Shown: in pieces, positions 28,796-36,985 of the stretch
How the letters are laid out: every line of letters begins with the position of its first letter
Numbering within the stretch: the stretch's first letter is position 1
DNA from: Novosphingobium lindaniclasticum LE124
GTDB taxonomy: Bacteria; Pseudomonadota; Alphaproteobacteria; Sphingomonadales; Sphingomonadaceae
DNA length: 64,000 bases
Direction: 5' to 3'
Assembly: GCF_000445125.1 (NCBI RefSeq)
Contig: NZ_ATHL01000028.1
Coordinates: forward strand, 1-64,000
Notes under the pieces: model-generated
Databases searched by the model: none
What the model was told of the DNA's origin: nothing
Seen by the model: only the letters and a program-made list of their open reading frames with translations
Position numbers and translations under genes: made by a program

Positions 28796-30025
28796 TCAAG
28801 CGCCCTTGAGGATCGCGTGCTTCTTCTTGCCGAGGCTGAGCTTGCGCGTTTCTCCGGAGGCGACCTCGATGAGGAATGCCGGGTCGGTCATCGCCACGTC
28901 GTCGAGCTTGACTGCGCCTTCGCCGATCTTGCGCTTGGCTTCGCCATTCGACGCAGTGAAGCCCAGTTCGGTGAGCGCCGCGCCTAGGCGCACGCCTTCA
29001 CTGGCGACTTCCAGGGCCGGCAGGTCCTCGCCGAGACCGCCGCCTGCGAACGTCGCCTGCGCGGTCGCTTCGGCGGCGACGGCGGCGTCCTCTCCGCGGC
29101 ACAGCCTGGTCACTTCGTTCGCAAGCACCACCTTGGCGTCATTGATCGCGGCGCCTTCGAGCGTTTCGAGGCGCTTGATCTCGTCGAGCGGTAGGTCGGT
29201 GAAGAGGCGCAGGAACTTGCCCACATCGCGGTCGTCGCAGTTGCGCCAGTATTGCCAGAAATCGTAGGAGGGCAGCATGTCCTCGTTGAGCCAGACGGCG
29301 CCGGCGGCGGTCTTGCCCATCTTGCCGCCATCGGCCGTGGTCAGCAGAGGCGTGGTCAGCCCGAAGACTTCCTTGCCGTCCATGCGGCGCGTCAGCTCCA
29401 TGCCGTTGACGATGTTGCCCCACTGGTCCGAGCCGCCCATCTGGAGGCGGACGCCGCGCTCCTTGTTGAGATGGCGGAAATCGTAGCCCTGAAGGATCAT
29501 GTAGTTGAATTCGAGGAAGGTCATCGGCTGCTCGCGCTCGAGGCGCAGGCGCACCGAATCGAAAGAAAGCATGCGGTTCACCGTGAAATGGGTGCCGACT
29601 TCCTGGAGCAACTGGATGTAGCCGAGCTGGCCCAGCCAGTCCTGGTTGTTGACCATGACCGCGTCTGTGGGGCCGTCGCCGAACTTCAGCAGGCGCGAGA
29701 AGATCGAGAAGATACCCTTGATGTTGTCGGCAATCGTCTCGTCGGACAGCATCTTGCGGCTCTCGTCTCGGCCGGTGGGATCGCCGATGCGGGTAGTGCC
29801 GCCGCCCATGAGCACGATCGGCTTGTGACCGGTCTGCTGGAGGCGGCGCAGCATCATGATCTGCACCAGGCTGCCGATGTGAAGCGACGGGGCCGTCGCG
29901 TCGAAGCCGATATAGCCGGGCACGACCTGCTTGGCGGCGAGGGCGTCTAAGCCTTCGGCGTCCGTCATCTGGTGGATGTAGCCGCGCTCTTCGAGCGTGC
30001 GGAGCAGGGAGGATTGGTAGGTCAT
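28796..30025 (-). CDS. tyrS: tyrosyl-tRNA synthetase
   Basis: Class I aminoacyl-tRNA synthetase charging tRNA(Tyr), 409 aa. HIGH motif: [13 protein letters not shown]-equivalent: [21 protein letters not shown] is the tyrosine/adenylate site. A C-terminal S4 RNA-binding domain follows ([16 protein letters not shown]). Start [17 protein letters not shown] at 30025 gives the standard length; a longer frame upstream adds 62 non-homologous residues. Confidence 0.97.
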   Translation of the reverse strand: MTYQSSLLRTLEERGYIHQMTDAEGLDALAAKQVVPGYIGFDATAPSLHIGSLVQIMMLRRLQQTGHKPIVLMGGGTTRIGDPTGRDESRKMLSDETIADNIKGIFSIFSRLLKFGDGPTDAVMVNNQDWLGQLGYIQLLQEVGTHFTVNRMLSFDSVRLRLEREQPMTFLEFNYMILQGYDFRHLNKERGVRLQMGGSDQWGNIVNGMELTRRMDGKEVFGLTTPLLTTADGGKMGKTAAGAVWLNEDMLPSYDFWQYWRNCDDRDVGKFLRLFTDLPLDEIKRLETLEGAAINDAKVVLANEVTRLCRGEDAAVAAEATAQATFAGGGLGEDLPALEVASEGVRLGAALTELGFTASNGEAKRKIGEGAVKLDDVAMTDPAFLIEVASGETRKLSLGKKKHAILKGA

Positions 30026-30181
30026 GATGGCCCAGTGCTTCTTGGCTAGGATGATCGAAAGCCGCGCGCCTAGCACGCACGGCGCATAAGATGAAGCGGT
30101 TGGTCTCCTGCAAGGGCGAGCCGGTCGGATTCTCTTCGATTTACATTGCCAGCCGGTTGGCGGTCCCTCTAGGCAGGCGCG

Positions 30182-30718
30182 ATGGCCGAACTGACCTGCC
30201 ACCCGGCACACCCTTCCGTCCTCGTCCGCTCCATAGAGACGCGCGTAATCGGTTTCGATCGCAACTGGCTGCGCGTGCGCTGGCGTATTCTGGGCGCGGG
30301 CAAGCTCGTGGTTCCAGCCTTTGCCGGCAAGGGCCGCGCCAGCGATCTATGGCAGACGACCTGCTTCGAACTGTTCCTTCAGGAACCGGGCGCGGCAGGC
30401 TACATCGAGTTCAACCTTTCGCCTTCCGAGCGCTGGAACGCCTACGATTTCTCCGGCCGCCGCGAGGGCATGGTCGAGCGTCCAATGCCGCGGGAGCCTG
30501 AATGCGGCCTGCGCAAGGGCTCGGACATCGCCGTCTTCGATGCGGCCATTCCAGCGGCAGCAGTGCCTGGCACGGCGCTGCGCTGCGGCTTTACCGCAGT
30601 GATCGAGGAAGAAGGCGGGGTAAAAAGCTACTGGTCGCTTACCCACAAGGCAGATGCACCGGACTTCCACGATCCGGCTTGCTTCACGATCGACCTTGCG
30701 GCACCCACCGGCACATGA
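30182..30718 (+). CDS. DOMON-like domain protein
   Basis: A 178-residue protein of the DOMON-like type seen beside NamZ/DUF1343 genes. It has an all-beta pattern with conserved [29 protein letters not shown] and [19 protein letters not shown] segments. DOMON relatives bind haem or sugar; a carbohydrate role would suit the muramidase downstream. No signal peptide is visible. Its stop overlaps the next ATG by four bases. Confidence 0.82.
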   Translation: MAELTCHPAHPSVLVRSIETRVIGFDRNWLRVRWRILGAGKLVVPAFAGKGRASDLWQTTCFELFLQEPGAAGYIEFNLSPSERWNAYDFSGRREGMVERPMPREPECGLRKGSDIAVFDAAIPAAAVPGTALRCGFTAVIEEEGGVKSYWSLTHKADAPDFHDPACFTIDLAAPTGT

Positions 30719-31914
30719 AATTCGGCATCGATCGCCTATTGGCAAACCCTGAACTGCGTGCCCCTCTCGAAGGCAAGCGCGTCGCGCTCGTGGCGCACCC
30801 TGCTTCGGTTACCGAAGACCTTGTCCATTCTCTCGATGCGCTGATCGCCGCGGGCGTCAACGTGACGAGCGCCTTCGGTCCGCAGCACGGGCTCAAGGGC
30901 GACAAGCAGGACAACATGGTCGAGACCGAGAACGAACGCGATCCGACTTACGGCATCCCGGTCTACAGCCTCTACGGGCAAGTCCGCCGTCCGAGCGCGG
31001 AGATGATGGCGAGCGCGGACGTGTTCCTGTTCGATCTCCAGGACCTCGGCTGCCGCATCTATACTTTCGTGACCACGCTGCTCTACCTGCTCGAAGCGGC
31101 GGCGGAGCAGGGCAAGTCGGTGTGGGTGCTCGATCGTCCGAACCCTGCCGGTCGCCCGGTCGAAGGCACGATCCTGTTGCCGGGACAGGAGAGCTTCGTG
31201 GGGGCAGGGCCGATGCCGATGCGTCATGGCCTGACCCTGGGCGAAATGGGGCACTGGTTCGTGCGCCGGTTCGATCTCGGCGTGGATTACCGCGTGGTCG
31301 AGATGGAAGGCTGGGAACCGGAAGGCGAAGGTTTCGGATGGCCGCAGGACCGCATCTGGATCAACCCGAGTCCGAACGCCGCCAATCTCAACATGGCCCG
31401 CGCCTATGCCGGAACGGTGATGATCGAAGGCGCCACTCTGTCGGAAGGGCGCGGCACCACGCGGCCGCTGGAAGTGCTGTTCGGCGCGCCGGATGTCGAC
31501 GCCAAGGCAGTGCTGGCGGAGATGCAGCGGATCGCGCCGCGATGGCTGGAGGGCTGTGCCTTGCGCGAGTGCTGGTTTGAGCCGACCTTCCACAAGCACG
31601 CTGGCACGCTCTGCAGCGGTCTGATGATCCATGCCGAAGGCAGGTTCTACGACCATCATGCCTTCCGGCCCTGGCGTCTCCAGGCCCTGGCATTCAAAGC
31701 CATCCGCCAGCTCTATCCCGACTACCCGATCTGGCGCGATTTCCCTTATGAATACGAGTTCGATCGCCTTGCCATCGACGTGATCAACGGCGGCCCGGCC
31801 TTGCGCGAATGGGTCGACGATCCCGCCGCGCTTCCCGGCGATCTCGATCTCATCGCCGGACGCGACGAAACGGCGTGGAAGGCCGAAGTCGCGGACCTGC
31901 TGCTCTACCGCTGA
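30715..31914 (+). CDS. namZ: DUF1343 / NamZ-type exo-beta-N-acetylmuramidase
   Basis: A 399-residue protein of the DUF1343 family, whose characterised members (NamZ, GH171) remove terminal MurNAc from peptidoglycan fragments. Typical segments: VALVAHPASVT, TSAFGPQHGLKGDKQDNM, PVYSLYGQVRRPS, FDLQDLGCRIYTF, LDRPNPAGRPVEG and LSEGRGTTRPLE. No signal peptide, so it may act in the cytoplasm on recycled fragments here (inference). ATGA overlap with the DOMON-like gene. The stop codon lies in the first unit of a palindromic tandem repeat. Confidence 0.88.
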   Translation: MKFGIDRLLANPELRAPLEGKRVALVAHPASVTEDLVHSLDALIAAGVNVTSAFGPQHGLKGDKQDNMVETENERDPTYGIPVYSLYGQVRRPSAEMMASADVFLFDLQDLGCRIYTFVTTLLYLLEAAAEQGKSVWVLDRPNPAGRPVEGTILLPGQESFVGAGPMPMRHGLTLGEMGHWFVRRFDLGVDYRVVEMEGWEPEGEGFGWPQDRIWINPSPNAANLNMARAYAGTVMIEGATLSEGRGTTRPLEVLFGAPDVDAKAVLAEMQRIAPRWLEGCALRECWFEPTFHKHAGTLCSGLMIHAEGRFYDHHAFRPWRLQALAFKAIRQLYPDYPIWRDFPYEYEFDRLAIDVINGGPALREWVDDPAALPGDLDLIAGRDETAWKAEVADLLLYR

Positions 31915-31951
31915 CCCGGGCGCTGACCCGGGCGCGGACCCGGATCAGCGG
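31908..31951. repeat. palindromic 12-base tandem repeat spanning two convergent stop codons
   Basis: Three consecutive 12-mers CGCTGACCCGGG, CGCTGACCCGGG, CGCGGACCCGGA (31909-31944) then TCAGCGG. The ends form an inverted repeat, CCGCTGACCCGG (31908-31919) against CCGGATCAGCGG (31940-31951), with one mismatch. The namZ stop TGA (31912-31914) is in the left arm and the opposing gene's stop (31945-31947) is in the right arm. Confidence 0.85.
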
Positions 31952-32238
31952 GCCGGCGCCAGTCTCGCCGGTCCATCGCTATAGGCAGGCGGCGCCATCA
32001 CTCGCCCGCTCGTGCTGACCAGCACCGGGCAGCCGTCCAGCTTCCGCTCCACGGCCCGTATCATTCCGGGCTGCATGTCGGATCTGGCGCGCGGCTCGGC
32101 ATGGCCGGCAGCAGCGTTAGCCTGTTGGATGGTATAGCCGCACCGGGCTTTGTCGGCCGCAGTTCCGTCAGCCTTTTTCGGCGGCGCTGCGGCCATGGTG
32201 GCCGCTCCGAGCGCCAGCAGAAGGACAACCTTTTTCAT
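31945..32238 (-). CDS. hypothetical small exported protein
   Basis: A 97-residue protein with a signal peptide (MKKVVLLLALGAATMAAA) and two cysteines (RCGYTI and GCPVLV) that could pair. No family recognised. The last codons are inside the palindromic repeat shared with namZ, so its C-terminus (ARLAPAR) may be repeat-derived. Confidence 0.6.
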   Translation of the reverse strand: MKKVVLLLALGAATMAAAPPKKADGTAADKARCGYTIQQANAAAGHAEPRARSDMQPGMIRAVERKLDGCPVLVSTSGRVMAPPAYSDGPARLAPAR

Positions 32239-32299
32239 CGCCGGACTCCCGATAATGGTTGCAGATATGATCCCTCAGATTTCGCGCCGCTACAAGTGG

Positions 32300-33481
32300 T
32301 CAGCCTTTCTTCCGGCTTAGCTCGCGCATCGCGGCATCGAGGCCGTCCAGCGTCAGCGGGAACATGGCGCCGCCGAGCAGGTCGCGAATCATGCGGGTCG
32401 AGGAAGAATAGCCCCACTGCCGCTCCGGCGTGGGATTGACCCAGATCGTCGCCGGGTAAGTCTGCGCGACGCGGGAGAGCCAGACCGAGCCGGCCTCGTC
32501 GTTCATGTGCTCCACCGAGCCGCCCGGATGGCTGATCTCGTAAGGGCTCATCGCCGCATCGCCGACGAAGATCACCTTGTAGTCGTGCCCGAACTTGTGG
32601 AGCAGGTCCCAGGTCGGCGTGCGCTGCGACCAGCGGCGGCGATTGTCCTTCCACACGCCTTCGTAGAGGCAGTTGTGGAAGTAGAAGAATTCCATGTTCT
32701 TGAACTCGGAACTGGCAGCGCTGAACAGCTCCTCCATCAATTCGATATGGGGATCCATCGAACCACCGACATCGAGGAACAGCAGTACCTTCACGGCATT
32801 GTGCCGCTCCGGCCTCATGCGGATGTCCAGCCAGCCCTGCCTGGCGGTGCCCGAAATCGTTTCGTCGAGATCGAGTTCCTCTGCCGCGCCTTCGCGGGCA
32901 AATCGGCGCAGACGCCGCAGCGCGACCTTGATGTTCCGCGTGCCGAGTTCGCGGGTGTTGTCGAGATTGGCGAACTCGCGCTTTTCCCAGACCTTGATCG
33001 CGCGGCCGTGCTTTCCTTCGCCGCCGATGCGAACGCCCTCGGGATTGTAGCCCGAATGGCCGAACGGCGAGGTGCCGCCCGTGCCGATCCACTTGTTGCC
33101 GCCGGAGTGACGCTTCTCCTGTTCTTCCAGACGCTTCTTGAGCGTCTCGATGATCTCGTCCCAGGATCCCAGCGCCTTGATCTGCGCCATCTCTTCCTGC
33201 GAGAAGTAGCGCTCGGCGACCTTGCGGAGCCAGTCCTCGGGGATCTCCACCGGCTGCTGGCCGTAGTCGGTCAGCACACCCTTGAAGACTTTCTGGAACA
33301 CCTGGTCGAAGCGGTCGAGCAGGCCCTCGTCCTTCACGAAGGTCGCCCGGCTGAGATAGTAGAAGGCTTCCGGCGTCCGCTCGATCACTTCCCGCTCCAG
33401 CGCTTCCAGCAGCACGAGGTGCTCCTTGAGCGAGGCCGGGATGCCCGCAGCGCGCAGTTCGTCCACGAAGTTCAGCAGCAT
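32300..33481 (-). CDS. VWA domain protein, CoxE-like (MoxR partner)
   Basis: A 393-residue VWA/CoxE-like protein, the usual partner of a MoxR AAA+ ATPase in complex maturation or metal insertion. The N-terminal part is helical with a charged middle (KKRLEEQEKRHSGG) and a Gly-rich linker; the VWA domain begins near residue 228. The MIDAS motif reads D237-V-G-G-S241, with Gly where the canonical DxSxS has Ser. The start at 33481 (MLLNFVDELRAAGIPASLKEH) overlaps the DUF817 stop. It is the last gene of the moxR operon. Confidence 0.88.
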   Translation of the reverse strand: MLLNFVDELRAAGIPASLKEHLVLLEALEREVIERTPEAFYYLSRATFVKDEGLLDRFDQVFQKVFKGVLTDYGQQPVEIPEDWLRKVAERYFSQEEMAQIKALGSWDEIIETLKKRLEEQEKRHSGGNKWIGTGGTSPFGHSGYNPEGVRIGGEGKHGRAIKVWEKREFANLDNTRELGTRNIKVALRRLRRFAREGAAEELDLDETISGTARQGWLDIRMRPERHNAVKVLLFLDVGGSMDPHIELMEELFSAASSEFKNMEFFYFHNCLYEGVWKDNRRRWSQRTPTWDLLHKFGHDYKVIFVGDAAMSPYEISHPGGSVEHMNDEAGSVWLSRVAQTYPATIWVNPTPERQWGYSSSTRMIRDLLGGAMFPLTLDGLDAAMRELSRKKG

Positions 33482-34356
33482 GAGATGTTCCGGTCGGTCT
33501 GTTCCCTGGCGCGGTGAAGCCATGCCACCAGCACGAAGGAGATATACATCAGCAGATACCAGGCGCCGAGCTTTTCAGGGTGAACCATCGCCCAGCCGTG
33601 CTTCTGGCTCGGATAGATCCATGCCCGCGAGAACGTGGCGAGGTTCTCCGCGAACCAGATGAACAGGGCGACCAGGAACCAGCCCAGCAGGAGCGGCATC
33701 CATCTCTCCTCCCTCCAGACGCGAAACCAGATGCGGGTACGATGGAAAAGAAGCGCCAGTGCCGCGAAGAGGCCGATACGCACATCGGGCAGCCAGTGGT
33801 GTGCAAAGAAGTTGATGTAGATCGCCGCGCCCAGCACTGCGGAAAGGCCTTCTGCGGGATAGCGGGTGAAGCGAAAATCGAAGATGCGCCAGATGCGCGC
33901 GATGTAGCTGCCGACAGCGGCATACATGAAGCCGGAGAAGAGCGGGACCGCGCCCACTCTCAGCAGGCTGGGCTCGGGATACTCCCAGGAGCCATGGGCC
34001 GTCTTGAACAGCTCCATGACCGTCCCGACGATATGGAAAGCCAGGATGACCTTGGCCTCGTCCAGTGTCTCCAGTCTCAGCGCCAGCATGGCGATCTGGA
34101 TCGCGAGCGCGGCGCAAGTCAGGAAATCGTAGCGGGCGAAAGCGGCCTCGGCAGGATAGAACAAGTGCGTTGCGACCAGCAGGCCGAGCAGCAACGCTCC
34201 AAACAGGCAGGCCCAGGCCTGCTTGAACCCGAACAGCAGGAACTCGTAGATCCATGCAGCCGCGCCGGGACGCGGCTCGAACGCCTCCAGACGGGTGCGA
34301 ATGCCTGCGAAGCGGGTGTGTGCGGTGCCCGGCTTCTGCCGAGAAGGCGTCGTCAT
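33472..34356 (-). CDS. DUF817 integral membrane protein
   Basis: A 294-residue membrane protein with about eight predicted helices and the DUF817 pattern: YEFLLFGFKQAWACLFG, FKTAHGSWEYPEPSLLR, PLFSGFMYAAVGSYIARIWR and a histidine-bearing FFAHHWLPDVR. Function unknown in the literature I know. It is sandwiched between GFA and VWA genes with overlaps at both ends, which argues it works with the MoxR/VWA pair. Confidence 0.87.
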   Translation of the reverse strand: MTTPSRQKPGTAHTRFAGIRTRLEAFEPRPGAAAWIYEFLLFGFKQAWACLFGALLLGLLVATHLFYPAEAAFARYDFLTCAALAIQIAMLALRLETLDEAKVILAFHIVGTVMELFKTAHGSWEYPEPSLLRVGAVPLFSGFMYAAVGSYIARIWRIFDFRFTRYPAEGLSAVLGAAIYINFFAHHWLPDVRIGLFAALALLFHRTRIWFRVWREERWMPLLLGWFLVALFIWFAENLATFSRAWIYPSQKHGWAMVHPEKLGAWYLLMYISFVLVAWLHRAREQTDRNISCC

Positions 34357-34790
34357 GCCGCCGCTGGCGGGGCGGAGGGCGGTGGCGGCTGGCCCGGCCA
34401 GCTTTCCAGAGCAGTATCGAACGTAGCCCACTCGGGCGCATCGTCCGTCCAGATCACTGCTTCGGGTTTCAGCCCGTGACCCGCGTTCAAGGCGCCAAGA
34501 CGCATCGTCATGAGGTGTGGCCGAGCCGAGCTTTGCGCGTAAATCTGCGTGCCGCACATCGGACAGAAGTGGAACGTGAGGGCATTTCCGCTCGCCGCCG
34601 TCCAGGTGGAAGAAGCCAGGGCGCCGTCTATCGACACCTCCTCGGCCTTGAAGATCGCATTGTTGGTCGGACCGCCTGCCGCGAGTTGCTGGCACTGCCG
34701 GCACCAGCACTGCCGGGTGGCGATCGGCTCACCGGCTACGGTCAGCGAAACGGCACTGCACAGGCAGCCGCCGGGATAGGGAGCGGTCAT
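34353..34790 (-). CDS. GFA (glutathione-dependent formaldehyde-activating-like) zinc protein
   Basis: A 145-residue single-domain GFA/CENP-V fold protein. The zinc-binding cysteines are in GGCLCSAV, RQCWCRQCQ and HFCPMCGTQIY. Members are annotated after glutathione-dependent formaldehyde-activating enzyme but most are uncharacterised. The C-terminus ends in a Pro/Ala run. ATGA overlap with DUF817; 19 bases after moxR. Confidence 0.87.
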   Translation of the reverse strand: MTAPYPGGCLCSAVSLTVAGEPIATRQCWCRQCQQLAAGGPTNNAIFKAEEVSIDGALASSTWTAASGNALTFHFCPMCGTQIYAQSSARPHLMTMRLGALNAGHGLKPEAVIWTDDAPEWATFDTALESWPGQPPPPSAPPAAA

Positions 34791-34809
34791 GAAGGTCGAT
34801 TCCCCGTGA

Positions 34810-35655
34810 TCATCTTTGGCGGCGAGCCATGAAGGCGAGCCGTTCGAACAGCATGACGTCCTGTTCGTTCTTGAGCAAGGCTCCGTGCAGCGGCGGGATC
34901 GCCTTCGTCGCGTCCTGGTTCTGGAGCACGTCGAGCGGCATGTCCTCGCTCAGCAGCAGCTTGAGCCAATCGAGCAGCTCGCTGGTGGAAGGCTTCTTCT
35001 TGAGGCCGGGCACGTCCCGTAACTCGTAGAAGATCTCCATCGCCCGGGACACGAGCGTCTTCTGGATGCCGGGGAAGTGGACATCGACGATGGCCTGCAT
35101 CGTCTCGCGGTCGGGGAACTTGATGTAGTGGAAGAAGCAGCGGCGCAGGAAGGCGTCCGGCAGGTCCTTCTCGTTATTCGAAGTGATCACGACGATAGGG
35201 CGTTCCGCCGCAGCAACGTGCTCGCCGGTTTCGTAGACATCGAAGGCCATGCGGTCGAGTTCGGCGAGGAGATCGTTAGGAAACTCGATATCCGCCTTGT
35301 CGATCTCGTCGATCAGCAGCACCGGCAGCCGGGGCGAGGTGAAAGCCTCCCAGAGCTTGCCCTTGCGGATGTAGTTGTTGATGTCGTGAACGCGCGCGTC
35401 GCCAAGCTGGCCATCGCGCAGGCGGCCCACTGCATCGTATTCGTAGAGCCCCTGATGCGCCTTGGTGGTGGACTTGACGTTCCAGGTGATCAGCGGCGCA
35501 TCGAGCGAAGCGGCGATCTGCTCCGCCAGCACGGTCTTGCCGGTGCCGGGTTCGCCCTTCACCAGCAGCGGACGGCGCAAGAGGACGGCGGCGTTGACCG
35601 CGACTTTCAGATCGTCGGTGGCGACATAGCTAGTGGTGCCTTCGAAACGCTGCAT
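34810..35655 (-). CDS. MoxR family AAA+ ATPase
   Basis: A 281-residue AAA+ chaperone-like ATPase. Walker A is GEPGTGKT (34-41), Walker B LLIDEIDKAD (about 113-122), sensor 1 VVITSNNEKDLPDAFLRRC with the arginine finger. MoxR proteins act with VWA proteins to mature enzyme complexes; the VWA partner here is two genes downstream. First gene of the operon; divergent from the GT87-like gene. Confidence 0.93.
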   Translation of the reverse strand: MQRFEGTTSYVATDDLKVAVNAAVLLRRPLLVKGEPGTGKTVLAEQIAASLDAPLITWNVKSTTKAHQGLYEYDAVGRLRDGQLGDARVHDINNYIRKGKLWEAFTSPRLPVLLIDEIDKADIEFPNDLLAELDRMAFDVYETGEHVAAAERPIVVITSNNEKDLPDAFLRRCFFHYIKFPDRETMQAIVDVHFPGIQKTLVSRAMEIFYELRDVPGLKKKPSTSELLDWLKLLLSEDMPLDVLQNQDATKAIPPLHGALLKNEQDVMLFERLAFMARRQR

Positions 35656-35752
35656 CTTCGTCCCTCTCGTCTTCGGCCTTTAACCGCTCGCTTAAGTTCT
35701 ATGTTTTGCAACGCAGCAAGGCAAGGGCGGAGCCGACTACCTCAAGCGGAGC

Positions 35753-36976
35753 ATGGACTTCGCTGCCGGGGCGTTGCAGATGATCTGCATGGGGGCCGAT
35801 TTTCTGAGACGCATGGAATGGTTGGACGCCTCGCGCGTCACCGGATATCTGCGCCTGTTTGCGGCGCTCAACACCGCGATGATCGTATGGCTCGTGGCGA
35901 CATCCCGGGGCGGGATCGATTTCAACGGCTATCTGCTGGGAAGCGATTTCATCAGCTTCTGGACGACCGGCCATATGCTGGTCGATCACGCCAATCCCTA
36001 TGACGGCGCCGCGCATATCCTGGCCCAGCGCACCTACTATTCCACTGATGGCGCTTATACCGCCTTCTATTATCCGCCGCCCTTCCTGCTGTTCTGTTGG
36101 CCGCTCGGCTGGCTACCCTATTTCCCTGCACTCGGCCTGTGGCTGGCAACGACCGCAGCGGTCTATCTCGTCGCCGTGCGCCTTTGGTGGAGAAAGGCCA
36201 GCCTCGCCGCACCGCTCTGGCTGCTGTTCGCGGCCTTTCCGGCCGTACCGATCGTCATCACCCATGGGCAGACGGCGTTCCTGGTCGCGGGGCTGCTTGG
36301 TCTCGGCGCCTGGCTGGTTCCGGTAAGGCCGTATCTCGCCGGAGCGATGTTCGGCCTGGCGACGATCAAGCCGCAGTTCGGCCTCTTGCTGCCGCTGATG
36401 CTGCTGGCGACCGGAGAATGGCGGGTGATCGCCTCTGCCGCGGCGACGGCTGCGATGGTGGCCCTGCTTTCCGCCGGAACCTTCGGCGCGCAGACCTGGA
36501 TCGACTGGCTTGGCGCCAGCGAGCGGGCGCAGGTAGCGATGGCCTATGGCCAGATCGGTTACGGCAAGATCATGAGCCCCTTCGCGGCGCTGCGGCTGCT
36601 CGGGGGATCGATGGCGATGAGCTATGCCGTTCAGGGCGCCGTGACGCTAGCCGTCGTCGCGCTGGTTCTGAAGGCTTCATGGCGCAAGGCCTGGACGCCG
36701 GGGCTTGCCGCTCTGATGCTGGCGGGCGCACCGCTGGCGACGCCTTACGTGCTCGATTACGACATGGTGATCCTGGCCTTCCCGATGTTCTGGCTGGCCG
36801 GGGAGGGGCTGCGGAACGGCTTCCGGAACTGGGAACGCTGCGCGCTGGCCGCAGCTTTTGCCGCGCCGGCACTGGCTCGACCGCTGGCGCTTTTTCTGAA
36901 CGTCCCGATCATGCCGCTGGCAATGATGCTGCTGTTCGCCGTGATCTGGCGCCGCGAAAAGATGCCATCCCGCTAA
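35753..36976 (+). CDS. GT87/DUF2029-like polytopic membrane glycosyltransferase
   Basis: A 407-residue inner-membrane protein with about ten helices, resembling the DUF2029/GT87 mannosyltransferase-like family: GSDFISFWTTGHML, NPYD, YPPPFLLFCWPLG, TIKPQFGLLLPLMLL and GAPLATPYVLDYDMVIL. Such proteins use polyprenyl-phosphate sugars to decorate cell-envelope lipids or glycans. Several in-frame ATGs (35753, 35789, 35813) exist; the longest has GGA nearby. Confidence 0.8.
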   Translation: MDFAAGALQMICMGADFLRRMEWLDASRVTGYLRLFAALNTAMIVWLVATSRGGIDFNGYLLGSDFISFWTTGHMLVDHANPYDGAAHILAQRTYYSTDGAYTAFYYPPPFLLFCWPLGWLPYFPALGLWLATTAAVYLVAVRLWWRKASLAAPLWLLFAAFPAVPIVITHGQTAFLVAGLLGLGAWLVPVRPYLAGAMFGLATIKPQFGLLLPLMLLATGEWRVIASAAATAAMVALLSAGTFGAQTWIDWLGASERAQVAMAYGQIGYGKIMSPFAALRLLGGSMAMSYAVQGAVTLAVVALVLKASWRKAWTPGLAALMLAGAPLATPYVLDYDMVILAFPMFWLAGEGLRNGFRNWERCALAAAFAAPALARPLALFLNVPIMPLAMMLLFAVIWRREKMPSR

Positions 36977-36985
36977 TCGATGGGT

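Noticed and set aside
31908..31951. CRISPR-like direct repeats
   Set aside because: Units are 12 bases and contiguous without spacers, so this is a simple tandem repeat/palindrome.
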